Below the pieces are notes generated by a model that did not search any database, was not told the DNA's origin, and was given only the letters and a program-made list of their open reading frames with translations. From the NCBI GenBank assembly GCA_902702965.1, contig CACRXP010001181.1, positions 52,348-116,347 of the forward strand: 64,000 nt of DNA, given 5' to 3'. Position numbers and translations under genes: made by a program. The DNA is from Spirometra erinaceieuropaei. Lineage: Eukaryota; Platyhelminthes; Cestoda; Diphyllobothriidea; Diphyllobothriidae. This document shows positions 25,512 to 35,340 of this stretch, one piece after another (the stretch's first letter is position 1; each line of letters opens with the position of its first letter).

Positions 25512-26502
25512 TACAGTAGATGGGCTAACTCATGAAATGTCAATTGAAATTCTGAAATGCGTTTTCGTTTCGAAAAGATTAATTAGGTAGGGTTGTAAAG
25601 CCAATCCTCGTGTATCATAATTCCATCATAATTCAGCTACGTCAGGATGCCGGCTTCCAAACAAACTATTTTTGGCTACATGCAGAGACGACACTCTGTA
25701 AAAATGACTACTCAAGTAGCATGCATTTTTCTCATTGATTTTCGATGACCTTTAAAAACCAATTATATATAATGGAAAACATGCGTAAAATATTCATTAT
25801 TCTACTCACGCGGTGGGAAATTACGTCTTCTTTCAATTTTGTACTCGCAGGAAGGGAATAAGTTGGTTTTAAAAAGTTCCTAATTGTGAGATTTTTAATA
25901 CAGTGAAATGATCGTTCATAAAACATCCTGTCACTGTATTTACTAATGTTGCTTACGAAGTTAACGATAAGGCTAAAATCCGCTACTACATTTTATAAAC
26001 ACCATATGATCTGCTCTGAATTCCATAGAGATATTAACGGTTTTCCGTACGCGGAAAATATATGGCATGCAGTTTGGAAACACTGAAAGCAAGTGTAACG
26101 ATAGGTTGAGTTCATAATTATCCGGGAATTGGAAAAGTTTTGAAAACCAAATTAAACCCTTTCTTTGAGTATAAAATTGAAAGAAGACGTAATTAATTAC
26201 CGAATGAGTAGGACAATGGATATTTTCTGCATGTTTTCCGTTAAACAAAGTTAAATTTTAAGGGCATCTATAATCAATGACAAAAATGCATGCTACATTA
26301 GTAGTCATTTTTTACATAGTGTACTTCCTGCATGCAGCCGAAAAGAAGTTTGTTTCAAAGCTGGCATCCTCACGTAGCTTAATTGTGGTGGAATTATGCT
26401 ACATGATGAGTGGTTTTACAACCCTATCTAATTAATCTTTTTGAAACGAAAACACATTTCGGAATTTCGGTTGACATCTCATGAGTTAGCCCACCTACAG
26501 TG
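25512..26502. mobile_element. Foldback element, subfamily A
   Basis: The left end is TACAGTAGATGGGCTAACTC and the right end is TGAGTTAGCCCACCTACAGT. The arms are inverted over about 350 bp each. The 91-codon minus-strand frame at 25973-26248 lies inside the element and is a chance frame. Confidence 0.85.
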
Positions 26503-27454
26503 TTTCCCTTTGCTTTGATTAACTGTGGGTAAACTCCGCTCTGGTGCACACTTAATGGTTCAGGAATTTAGTTTGCCGGCCATCAAGGGCGTGGCTTTGC
26601 TCCCAAACGCAATTTCTAGGAGGCTGCGTCGGGAATGGGTCTTTTTGAAAGTCGAAGGGCAGTATAACCGTGACATCTGAGACGGTTACTACCCACTTAT
26701 TCGCTAATAGAGGTGCTAACAGTCTCCGACTTTTTTCCCCTATCGCGATCGTGGTCTGCCGGTAGCAGTAAGTCCGTCGGCCTAGGCGCTTATATACGAA
26801 AATGTGAAAAGCTGGAAGGCGCAGAGAGGGATGGCTTTACTTATAATCTACACTACATTCCTTGCTTTCTTTTGAATTTCGTCAGACTTTTGCGAACAGC
26901 AGACGCTACTTTGCGTCAGGTAACGAAAATTGGTTAATTTCTGGGCGTCGTTCTGCCGGCCGAATTTGGATACTTCTGACACCTCGAGCAATTTTGCGCA
27001 AACCGCTGTTCCTCAAAATAGCTTAGCAGAAGTTAAAGAACGTGCGCGCTGTTTTTTACAGACCTTCAAGAATGCAAGTTCATGGACAGAGTTAAGTTCT
27101 GTCTGGCCGGTAGATAAAGACTATTAGTTTCAGAAAGCGGCCTGATTTAAGCTAAAATTTATGGCCAGAAAGCTGCTCTGCGTAGGTTCAGATTTTTGGA
27201 GACCCATGAAACGTACCTTTCAACATGCCCCCAAGAGTGAAGTTCATCGATCGTGTTTCTTGGTTTTACTCCCTTAGTGGAACGCAAAACTCGGAACCCT
27301 GGATCGTTCGGCGTGCAAGGATTTGCTCTCCACCGTGTTTAATAAGGTGTGTTTGCAAATTACATGCACGATTTATAAAAGTGGCTCAAACCCAATTTCT
27401 GCCCTGTTAACTACAGAAAGCCTATGCTGAATCTAACGACTAATTCGCTTGAAT
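26503..27454. other. Unannotated DNA with several short open frames
   Basis: Three consecutive plus-strand frames of 61-74 codons (26713-26937, 26930-27127, 27225-27410) make this slightly less stop-rich than its surroundings, and a donor-like CAG|GTAACG occurs at 26918-26926. No family is recognised, so coding status is open. Confidence 0.3.
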
Positions 27455-27504
27455 CAAATTAATTGGAAGAGGGAGGCTCGATCGCTTGGACAAAAGCTTT
27501 ATTA

Positions 27505-27546
27505 GCCTGAAGTTTCGGATTTCTGCTCGAAGCCATCATCAGAGAC
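27505..27546 (-). ncRNA. Hammerhead ribozyme of PLE-1 (mutated stem II)
   Basis: The core CTGATGA and GAAAC are intact. The cleavage triplet is TTC rather than GTC, still an allowed NUH. Stem II is weakened (GGCTTC against AAATCC). Stem I GTCT/AGGC is kept. Confidence 0.8.
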
Positions 27547-27589
27547 AAAAGGGCAGATATGGGTGGTTCATGCACACAAGGGGCTGCAG

Positions 27590-27597
27590 TATTTATA
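27590..27597 (-). promoter_or_regulatory. TATA box of the PLE-1 terminal segment
   Basis: TATAAATA on the minus strand about 45 bases upstream of the ribozyme core, conserved among the PLE-1 copies. Confidence 0.6.
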
Positions 27598-27700
27598 GGA
27601 TGCAGTCGCCATGCTACCGCATAATTATGAATATTCACGGCTCCCCACCCTTCATCAGGGATCGTTGCACGTGGCGTGATGGCCGTTCGATGGTTGACAT

Positions 27701-29096
27701 TCACGTCGTTAATTGCTTAAATTTCATCACGTGGGTTGGATGTTGATGTGTGATGATTGCTCGACCATCTGAAACACCGACCCTGGTGTTGGGACAGGTG
27801 CTTACATGTGCGCTCCCCGCGGGGCCAATTACTCCGCCTAGGCGAAGTCTCAGCACCGAGTATGGAAGGGGAATATCATTGCACTTGTTAATGGACTGGG
27901 GGCATGTAAACCATGATTCAAGTAGCTCCCGGCTCACGCGGTTGTCACCTCTTGGGAGAAGTACGGCCTCGTCAAATTTGAATGTGTGGCCGGGTTCTCA
28001 TCGAATGAACCGCAACTTAAGAGCTAGTGTCATTCCTCCGCACCGCTGCCGCGTGTTTGGCCATGCGCGTTCAGAGCAGTCTCCCGGTCTCTCCAACGTA
28101 GTTGCTTTGTCCGCAACTGCACCAGATCCGACAAACGACTCCAGACGTTTCTAGCCGTGGCAATGGGTCTTTCGGTTTCATGACCAGACGCCTGATGGTT
28201 GCCTCCGGTCTGTGTGCCACTTCAACCCCAAGTGGTGCGAGAAGGCGGCCGACAGCTTCCGAAACGTTCTTGACATATGGAAGCGCTCGCCAAGCTTTGG
28301 TGTCCGTGTGGTTAGGCCTTTCGTCTCTTTTGCGTATGCACTGGTTAACGAAGTTTTGCCGGTAGCCTTTGGCTTTGAAGATCCGTCGGAGGTATTGTAG
28401 TTCGGCAGCCTTGTCTTTCGGCTCACTGCAGCGCGTTTCGGCACGCCGATAGTGCGTCCTTACAGAACTGCATTTATGGCTGATTGGGTGGTTGCTGCTG
28501 GAGATTAGTATTTGCGTCGTATTTGTCGTTTTCCTGAACACTTTGGTTTTTAGTTTACCACAATCATTGCGGCATACGATGCTATCCACGAAGGCAAGCT
28601 GGTTGTTCTCATCCCCTTCCATCGTAAATTAAATGTCCTGAAGTAGGCAAGAACAGCAGGATTTATTGGCACCAAAAAATTTCTCGACTGCTCTTCAGCT
28701 GCTTCCTGTCGCTACTTCAGCTTCGTACCGGGGACAAAATGCTTCAAATTAAATGTCCGTTAAGACCGCATTCAGACGTTCCTTGAATGTCAGCAGTTGG
28801 TCCCGGTCGATAACGACGAAGGTATCATCCATATACAGCGCCCAAAACTTCGGTTTGTGGTGTTGGTAGACCAACGACTCTAACCGTTGCAGGACCCTCT
28901 CGACGATGAATCTCGAAATCGGCGAACCCATTGGCGTGTCCTTCACCTGTTCGTAGATTGTCCCGTCGAACTTGAAGTACGTCCAGAGACAGAACTTCAG
29001 GAGCTGAAGGACTGGAGCGTGTCCAAGACGATTATCCGTCTCATCGTATCTGCTATGTAAAAGCAGCTTGATTGTTTCGATCGCCAGGTGCTGGGG
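27701..29096 (-). pseudogene. PLE-1 reverse transcriptase/GIY-YIG, disrupted
   Basis: Reading 29096 downwards, the fragments match the 33701-35316 copy in order: PQ-LAIET-near start, GTIYEQVKDTPMGSPIS (motif B), FWALYMDDTFVVI (motif C with YMDD), then a 107-bp insertion, then NNQLAFVDSIVCR, the linker SEAVGRLLAPLGVEVAHRPE, and the endonuclease motif WCSCGQSNYVGETGRLL. A stop or frameshift follows, and the final part (RELLESWFT-PQSINKCNDI) lies in another frame. The upstream part with motif A is missing. Confidence 0.93.
28626..28758 (-). mobile_element. 107-bp insertion with a 13-bp target duplication inside PLE-1
   Basis: AAATTAAATGTCC occurs at 28626-28638 and again at 28746-28758. The 107 bp between them have no counterpart in the intact PLE-1 copy. 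Read on the minus strand the insert contains CCAATAAATCCTGCTG. The perfect 13-bp duplication suggests retroposition of a very short or 5'-truncated element. Its family is unknown. Confidence 0.75.
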
Positions 29097-29178
29097 AATA
29101 GAAGTCCCCAGCGATCACGTCTCCTTCTTCAAGACTGCTTCCTTGGACCCGTCTCTTCGCTTCTACTGGCAAATTGAT

Positions 29179-31240
29179 AGGTCCCAAGATAAAGAGTCTT
29201 CAATTATAATTGCTTGCTTTTGGTATCCAAAAGCCACTCAATTCCAGTATTCTCATCAAGCGAATTGACCGAAGGCCCTGAGTTACACATCTAGCGGCCA
29301 ATTAACGTGATTTTGGGCAAATTGAGCTGCAGCGGCGGAAGAAAGCAAACATTTGCCGGGATGCTGATTAAGACTTCAAATTCATCCATTGAGATTTTCG
29401 ATGCTGTCACAAGAACCACCTGCGAAGTGGTTTAGATACCTTACTAAAAATCTGTCCTGCTCGTTACTAAGTTATACGACTCTAAGCTCTGCGATTTTTA
29501 ATTGCCCCTTTTCTTCATTCTCGTGTGCCATTGTTGCTTCAAGTTTATTTGGCAGTTGTGTCTTACCTGCCTGATGAGTTTTCAGCAAGTGGAGTATGGG
29601 TTTCCTCATCATTAAACGATCCGTCCCCAACTGTTAGGTTGTCCAACCTAGGCTGTAAAAAGCCATTTATGGTGCGGGAATAGTGACTTCTCGTTATAAA
29701 AATGGCCTTGCGCTAAACTTCAGAGAAAAAAGTTAAGGCTAGGATTAGGGTTAGGCTCGGGGTTACTGCCAGGACTGAGGCGAGGACAGGGGCATGGCTG
29801 CTCCCTTGAAAGTTAACGAAAAGTCGTCATTTTTACGGAGGGGTTCCATCTCCGTGTCTTACCGAGGATCCTACACAAGTGCTGGCGGAGCCTGGCTTTA
29901 ACGCGGGCAGCCCTTATTTCTCTCCTTGCAGAGAGGTTTACTGTAGTTTTTCTCCCCCTGGATGCAAGTGATGCAATTTTTATGAAATCACGCTTGCTGT
30001 TCAGTTGGTTTGAGGTAAACGACAGGGTGTTGGATCCCCAACTAACCTGAGCTGGTCTGAGGACCATGTCATACGTTGAATGGTGGTAGAGGGGATTATA
30101 CGAGTGAGGCAACACACAGGATGGAGAGCAAGACGACACAGAAAATAAATAAATTCCTGTCGAATGTCTTATAGTAGGCTGTTATTTGGCAATTAAAATG
30201 AACGCGATAATTAAGAAATGAACAAAAATCAATCGTCAATAATAACGGGCTTCAAATAAAACGCCACCGGTGAGTTTACCTTTAATCAGGAAGGAGGGTG
30301 AATTTTAGACAATGGGAATGGTAAATAATAATTGATGTTTACAGTCACACTGAGTTTTACGGTATATTTTTGTAGTTGCCATCTACTCGTGCATCCTACA
30401 TCCTATCGTCGTCGATTCGAGTTTATTGAGTTAAACTTCAATCTGATTTGGAAATATAAGGACGCCCAACGCCTGCGATAGATGATAACAGACGACAGAC
30501 AATAAGGATAATTTCCTTGGAGTGGTTATGAATTCCGTTACGGAGCTCTCTCAGTTGGTATAACCATTAAGAGCCCCTCCTGAAGGGCGAATCGTTTACC
30601 TACCCTCACGTCAGCATAGATTACAGGTGGCAGAGCAGTCTACAGACGTCGAAGCTTTTAGACTGTGACTCTATACTTGGCCAGTTGGCGATCGGATTCA
30701 GACCGTGTTTGATTCGCAACACAAAGTTGGTCTTCGACTGGCCCAATCTGCCAACCTAAAGACCTGTATCCCGCTGACCAGGCGCCACGTTCAACAATGG
30801 GACCGGTCAGGGCAGGGTTATCAGGACATGCAAGCAAGCAGAACTGAGAGTCAACGCTCAGGGAAGAAGGTGGAGGGACTGCCGGAGGCCACGTGACCGA
30901 CGCCGAACACTGCCTCACCGACTGACGTGGGGTAGGTTGGGAGGCGCGCTGATATGGCTTCAACCGCGTCAGCCCCGAATAAAACAAAAATCATGCGAGT
31001 CCGCCAGTGATCTACCTCGGGGGCTTAAAACTAGTCAGAAGCAAACAGGCATGTCAACGTTCGTGCGTCGTTTACGGCTATAATACGAGGCAAGCGGCAA
31101 GATTGAATAATCGGAGACCATCAAGAGCAGCAACCGCTCTATCCTGATGATGTAAACTATGGAGACCCCGAAAACTCAGGACGAATATATTTTGGTCCAT
31201 GAACTCGTCCTCTCATCATCTTCTCGGGGAGATGGTGAAC
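29179..31240. other. Unannotated DNA
   Basis: A TTAGGG-like run occurs at 29742-29755 within a degenerate stretch. A 108-codon basic minus-strand frame (29813-30139, first ATG near 30068) and an overlapping GC-rich pair at 30658-30987 are open but unrecognised. The DNA from about 30560 to 31010 is GC-richer than its surroundings and may be an unidentified repeat. Confidence 0.35.
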
Positions 31241-31249
31241 GCGTTAGGG

Positions 31250-32105
31250 TATCTTGACTTCGAATCTAAACGCAAATCGACCTGCAGATAGAGAGAGAAA
31301 GGAGAGGTCCTTCGGAAATAACCGGGTTGGACTCGTGAATTTTGAAGTTGCTGACACCAGCCCGTCATCAGAGGAACTGAAAACAAGAGGGAAAATTAGA
31401 TTGTCACGCAAGTACGACTGACGTGAGAGGATCAACATTGAGGGACAGACCATTATCGGTGAGAGGAGGGAGATAAAGGGTGAAGAGGAGGGGTAAAAAT
31501 CACAGTTCCCCGTGCTGGTGCGTGGAGGATAGTCAATTGGTGCAGGGCTGAGTGAGCCGTGATCGCAAGTTCTCATAATGGGTGTCCATGTCAGCAAGGC
31601 AGTTGAAATTGTCTGCATTGGAACACAGTCCTGAGGAGCTTTCGCTTGTTTTATTGTTAACCACGCCAATCTCCTCAGCTTAATCCAAATTGAATTGGTG
31701 ACTTCCCTCGGGTGCGTGCGCAAAGCCGACGAATAGTGGATCACGGTGACGGTCAGTTAGCTTGTGTTCACTAATACGATTATTCATGCGTCAGCCCGTA
31801 TGACCAACATACATACAGGGGCAATTGGTACATTTGATGCGACGGATGATATTTGTTTGCCGCTCTATAAAAATAAGATTATTTATTCGAGATAATACTG
31901 CGCGCAATGAGTGTGTTGATTTGTGGACAATGCGCATACCGAACCTGCTTGGCTCTCGGCGATCGCTTCAGAGGTTTCCTGCATATATGGCAAAGCAAGC
32001 AATTTCTGTGTCACGATTCTCCATTTGAGGTGGGACCCCGTGGTTGTGTCTGACACCTGGTGTAGTTCTTCGCAAAACTGACCGGATATCCATTGTGTCG
32101 AAACA
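31250..32105 (-). mobile_element. PLE-3 fragment (third Penelope-like family)
   Basis: Minus-strand remnants of the part downstream of the reverse transcriptase: LALPYMQETSEAI (about 31985-32025), then after a frameshift RIVHKSTHSLRAVLSRI, then CTNCPCMYVGHTG and NRISEHK (about 31740-31830), a GIY-YIG endonuclease core. Its 3' tail near 31350 contains CTGATGACGGG and a potential hairpin, like the segment at 33090. It is clearly different from PLE-1 and PLE-2. The polymerase itself is missing; the fragment ends where PLE-1 DNA begins at about 32106. Confidence 0.75.
31683..32105 (-). pseudogene. PLE-3 linker and GIY-YIG endonuclease, broken
   Basis: The motif C-x2-C-x-CMYVGHTG is followed by an in-frame TGA where an arginine codon would be expected (one change from CGA), then RMNNRISEHKL. 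Upstream, the PY-x2-ETSEAI linker sits in a different frame, so at least one frameshift and one stop are present. This domain would nick target DNA in an active element. Confidence 0.75.
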
Positions 32106-32486
32106 GCCAATACAGGTCAATGAAGAAGGAGGTACAACCGCTATAATTAAAGTTTTATTCAACAGACGCTTGGGATTGTTTGCGCAAACCCATCAGCAGA
32201 AGCAATAGCAGACAAGGGTAGCTCATGCATAGGGGGCTGCAGTATTTATAGGTTGCAGTCGCCATGCTACCGCATATATATACATACATATATATCAAAT
32301 TTAAAGTCACCCCCTCCATCAAGGATTGTTGCACGTAGTGTGATGATTGTTCGATGGTCAACATTTGAGTCGTCACTCATTGCAATTTCGCCAAGTGTGT
32401 TGGATGCTGGTGGGATGATAGCTCAACCATCCTGCACACCGACCCCGACGTTGGGAATAGTGCTCGCCCGTGCACTCAAGGTAAGC
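32106..32486 (-). mobile_element. PLE-1-like 3' terminal fragment with a dead ribozyme
   Basis: The tail starts at GCCAATACAGG. A degraded ribozyme lies at about 32163-32217 (CTGATGG in place of CTGATGA, CAAGC in place of GAAAC). A conserved TATAAATA lies at 32243-32250 (minus), then the terminal ORF region matches 27735-27830. A (TA)(CA)-rich run at 32275-32295 is local. More diverged than the 33.5-kb copy. Confidence 0.7.
32243..32250 (-). promoter_or_regulatory. TATA box of the PLE-1-like fragment
   Basis: TATAAATA on the minus strand is conserved, although the neighbouring ribozyme core is mutated. Confidence 0.5.
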
Positions 32487-33467
32487 TACCTGTCTTCTCA
32501 GAAGATCATCATCATTTTCTCAGAAGATCATCATCAATAATGGTAGACGTAGTGGAAGAGAGTTCAGACGCAGCTTCTTTTCCGACCTGCAGGGTGTTTA
32601 TTTCCGTAATTTATGGTGATCTCAGCACCTGATCCCCCCTTGTAGACGTTCGTGGAAAACTTGCTTTCACTCAGCCTTTGTATTCTCCCATCCACCAATG
32701 ACATTCTGTCTCCTACAGATACCCTGCATGTAGTCTTTACTGGCGGAGAAGACAGTATTTAGTCTCTGAGGCAGGCGTTCGACTTCGGAATTCCTTTTGG
32801 TGACAAACGTGTCACCTGTGCAGCGAAGCCACATTTTGCGCTTGAGGGCCTGTAATCACTGTTCACTGGACCCTGCTGGCATGCCGTGTCAGCAACCGCT
32901 AATCCCACAGCCCTGCCATTCTCCCTTCTCCCTCCAGCACAGGGAACCGTAATTGTTATTCCCACTCTACCCCCCCCCCGCTTAGAAACCTACCGCGACT
33001 CTGGGTCCGCCCACCTTGCTCACACGCTAATGGTCTGTCTGTCAACGTCTATCCTGTTGCGCCAACTAATCTCACTTCTTCTTTTGTCTCCATTCCGCCT
33101 GATGACGGATTTTGTCACCAGTTCGAAATTTCACGGGTAAAACTCGACTGTTTCTGAAGAACTTCATCATCCTCCTCTGCCTCCATTCTACACTACACAG
33201 AGATACGGTAGGTGACCTAATTGACGAATCACGAATGATTACTAACCGCTTGCAAACTGGCCTTAATGCATGGACCTAGCATAAAATAAAAATAAAAACA
33301 ACATTACCCTGTTTAGAAATACCATTTCTTAGAAAGGCGGAAAAGTTCGGAACGTCAAAAATAACTGAAATTCAGTAAACTTCAATTTAAGATGTATAAA
33401 AAACCTGCCCATGCAACACACTGAGTGAATATGGTAGAACAGTGCTTGATAGTAGTATTTTAACAAA
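32487..33467. other. Unannotated DNA with a PLE-3-like tail segment
   Basis: Around 33089-33150 the plus strand has CCTGATGACGGATTTTGTCA, then CGAAATTTCACGGG, resembling the PLE-3 tail (minus strand, about 31330-31370). The rest (32560-33060) is pyrimidine-rich, with a poly-C run near 32972-32980, and I do not recognise it. Confidence 0.4.
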
Positions 33468-33557
33468 GTTTACACCTTGCCAATACAAGCGAAAATGCGA
33501 GTTCCAGGAACTAGTTGATCAGAAGAAAAAGCGATCGCTGGAACAATGGCTTTATTC

Positions 33558-33599
33558 GCCTGACGTTTCGGATTCTCTCTTGAATCCATCATCAGAGAC
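33558..33599 (-). ncRNA. Hammerhead ribozyme of PLE-1 (intact core)
   Basis: Minus strand: GTCT-CTGATGA, stem II GGATTC with loop AAGAGA and GAATCC, GAAAC, GTC|AGGC, then AATAAAG, which can extend stem I in other copies by pairing with CTTT. The cut is predicted between 33562 and 33561. Confidence 0.9.
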
Positions 33600-33638
33600 A
33601 GTTGCAGAAAAGGGTGGCTAGTGTACAGGAAGTCGCAG

Positions 33639-33646
33639 TATTTATA
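33639..33646 (-). promoter_or_regulatory. TATA box of the PLE-1 terminal segment
   Basis: TATAAATA on the minus strand, about 45 bases upstream of the ribozyme core. A start site ~30 bases downstream would fall just before the ribozyme and its ATGs. Confidence 0.65.
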
Positions 33647-33700
33647 GGATGCGGTCGCCATGCTACCGCATACCTACAGCAATTAACCGTGCTCACTTCA

Positions 33701-35316
33701 TCAAGGATTGTTGCCCGCTGGTGCGCTAATTACTTGATGGCTGGCATGCAAGTTGTTAATTGCTGACATCTCATCACCCGTGTTGGATGCTGGCGTGATG
33801 ATTGCTCGGCCATCTGGCTCACGTGCTTGCGCGCTCCTCGAGTGGTCAATTGCTTTGGCCAGTCTATGCCTTAGGACAGAATATGGAGTGGGGATGTCGT
33901 TGCACTTGTTGATAGACTGAGGTCCCGTGAACCATGACTCAAGCAACTCGCGGCTCACGCGATTATCCCCTCTCGCGAGAATTTCGGCCTCATCGAACTT
34001 GAAGGTGTGGCCGGGTCTCGTCGAATGGGCAGCGACCTGAGAGTCGGCGTCATTTCTCCGTACAGCTGCCACGTGTACGGCGATTGGCGTCCGGAGCAGT
34101 CTTCCAGTTTTTCCGACGTAGTTGCTTTGTCCGCAACTGCACCAGATCCGGTAACCGACTCCAGATGTTTCTTGCCGTGGCAGTGGGTCTTTTGGTCTCA
34201 TCACTTGACGCCTCATGGTGGCCACCGGCCTGTGCGCAACTTCAACCCCAAGTGGTGCAAGAAGGCGGCTAACGGCCTCGGAGACGTTCTCGATGTATGG
34301 AATCGCTCGCCAGAATTTTGGGTCGGCGCGATTCTGTCGCTCGTCCCGTTTGCGCAGGCACTGGTTGACGAAGTTGCGCGGGTAACCGTTTTCTCGGAAA
34401 ACCCGTCGAAGATATTGGGATTCGGCAACCCTGTCTTCCGGTTCACTGCAGTGCGTCTCAACACGCCGAACTAGCGTTCTTACACAACTGCGTTTGTGGT
34501 AGATTGGGTGGTTACTGTTGAAGTTCAGAATTTGCGTCGTGTTCGTTGCTTTTCTGAACACTTTGGTCTTTAGGCCACCACAATCTTTGCGACAGACGAG
34601 GACATCAAGGAATGCCAGCTGGTTATTTTCTTCCTCCTCCATCGTGAATTGTATGTCCGGTAAGACGCTGTTGAGACGTTCTTTGAACGTTAGCACCTGA
34701 TCCCGTTCGATGACGACGAAGGTATCGTCCACATACAGAGCCCAGAATTTCGGTCTGTGGTGTTGGAAGACCAGCAACTCCAACCGCTGTAGCACCACCT
34801 CGGCGATGAATCCCGAAATCGGCGAGCCCATTGGTGTTCCCTTCACTTGCTCGTAGATTGTTCCGTCAAACGTGAAGTACGTCCTGAGACAGAACTTTAG
34901 GAGCTGAAGGACTTGGGCATGTCCGAGACGGTTCTCCGTTTCATCGTATTTGTTCCGTAGGAGTAGCTGAACGGTCTCGATTGCCAGATCCTGGGGGATA
35001 GAAGTAAAAAGGGACGTGACATCAAAAGATACCATGACCTCATTGGGCAAGAGACTTACTCCTTTAAGCTTCTCCAGGAATTGCGTTGACGAACAGACCG
35101 TGGTGTCCGAATCAGCGGTCAGAAATTTGAGGCGCCGAAACAGCCATCTTGCCAGTCCGTACGTTGGAGTGCCTTTGAGCGAAACAATGGGCCGGAGAGG
35201 AGCGCCCTCCTTGTGCACCTTTGGGAGACCATAGAATCGGGCCAAAGCCGTTTCTTGAGCTCTCGCCATGCGTCGGTCGGTCGCTGTTATTGCACCCGAG
35301 TTCTCCAGTGCCAACA
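33701..35316 (-). CDS. PLE-1 reverse transcriptase with GIY-YIG endonuclease (5'-truncated)
   Basis: A 537-codon open frame without its amino terminus; the first ATG is at about codon 17 and no true start is present. Reverse transcriptase motifs in order: FYGLPKVHKEG (27-37) and RPIVS, VSFDVTSLFTSIP (95-107, catalytic Asp98), QVKGTPMGSPISGF (157-169), ALYVDDTFVVI (192-202, Asp196/Asp197). After the Penelope linker (PYIENVSEAVSRLLAPLGVEV, about 339-359, with HRP next) comes a GIY-YIG endonuclease: GYRIWCSCGQSNYVGKTGRLL (387-407) and RELLESWFT (455-463), which supplies the likely catalytic Glu. In an active element it nicks DNA and copies the element RNA. The domain order matches endonuclease-bearing Penelope-like elements. 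The frame is intact but cannot be expressed normally without the 5' end. Confidence 0.95.
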
Positions 35317-35340
35317 GTTTACACCTGAAAATCTTTTAAG

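Larger units (their letters stand above)
27455..29178 (-). mobile_element. PLE-1 copy with inverted ends and a 9-bp target duplication
   Basis: The main body (27464 to about 29096) is a minus-strand PLE-1: tail, ribozyme, TATA box, GIY-YIG and reverse transcriptase coding. The right end (29097-29169) is instead the PLE-1 3' tail in plus orientation, so both outer ends are the same terminal sequence facing outward. CAAATTAAT at 27455 and CAAATTGAT at 29170 look like a target-site duplication with one mismatch. Confidence 0.85.
33468..35326 (-). mobile_element. PLE-1 insertion with a 10-bp target duplication, 5'-truncated
   Basis: GTTTACACCT at 33468-33477 is repeated at 35317-35326, with the element (33478-35316, 1839 bp) between. 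Minus-strand order: truncated ORF (35316-33701), short 3' region, TATA box, ribozyme, ~80-bp tail ending TTGTATTGGCA. The amino-terminal part of the ORF and the 5' terminal segment are missing, as expected for incomplete reverse transcription. Confidence 0.92.

Noticed and set aside
29742..29755. GGATTAGGGTTAGG as an interstitial telomere
   Set aside because: Only about two TTAGGG units inside a degenerate stretch; similar CCTTAACC-like runs occur at 23440 and 59650, so low-complexity sequence is the simpler reading.
34007..34474. 155-codon plus-strand frame over PLE-1
   Set aside because: It lies antisense to the well-supported reverse transcriptase/endonuclease frame and has no motif; a shadow frame.
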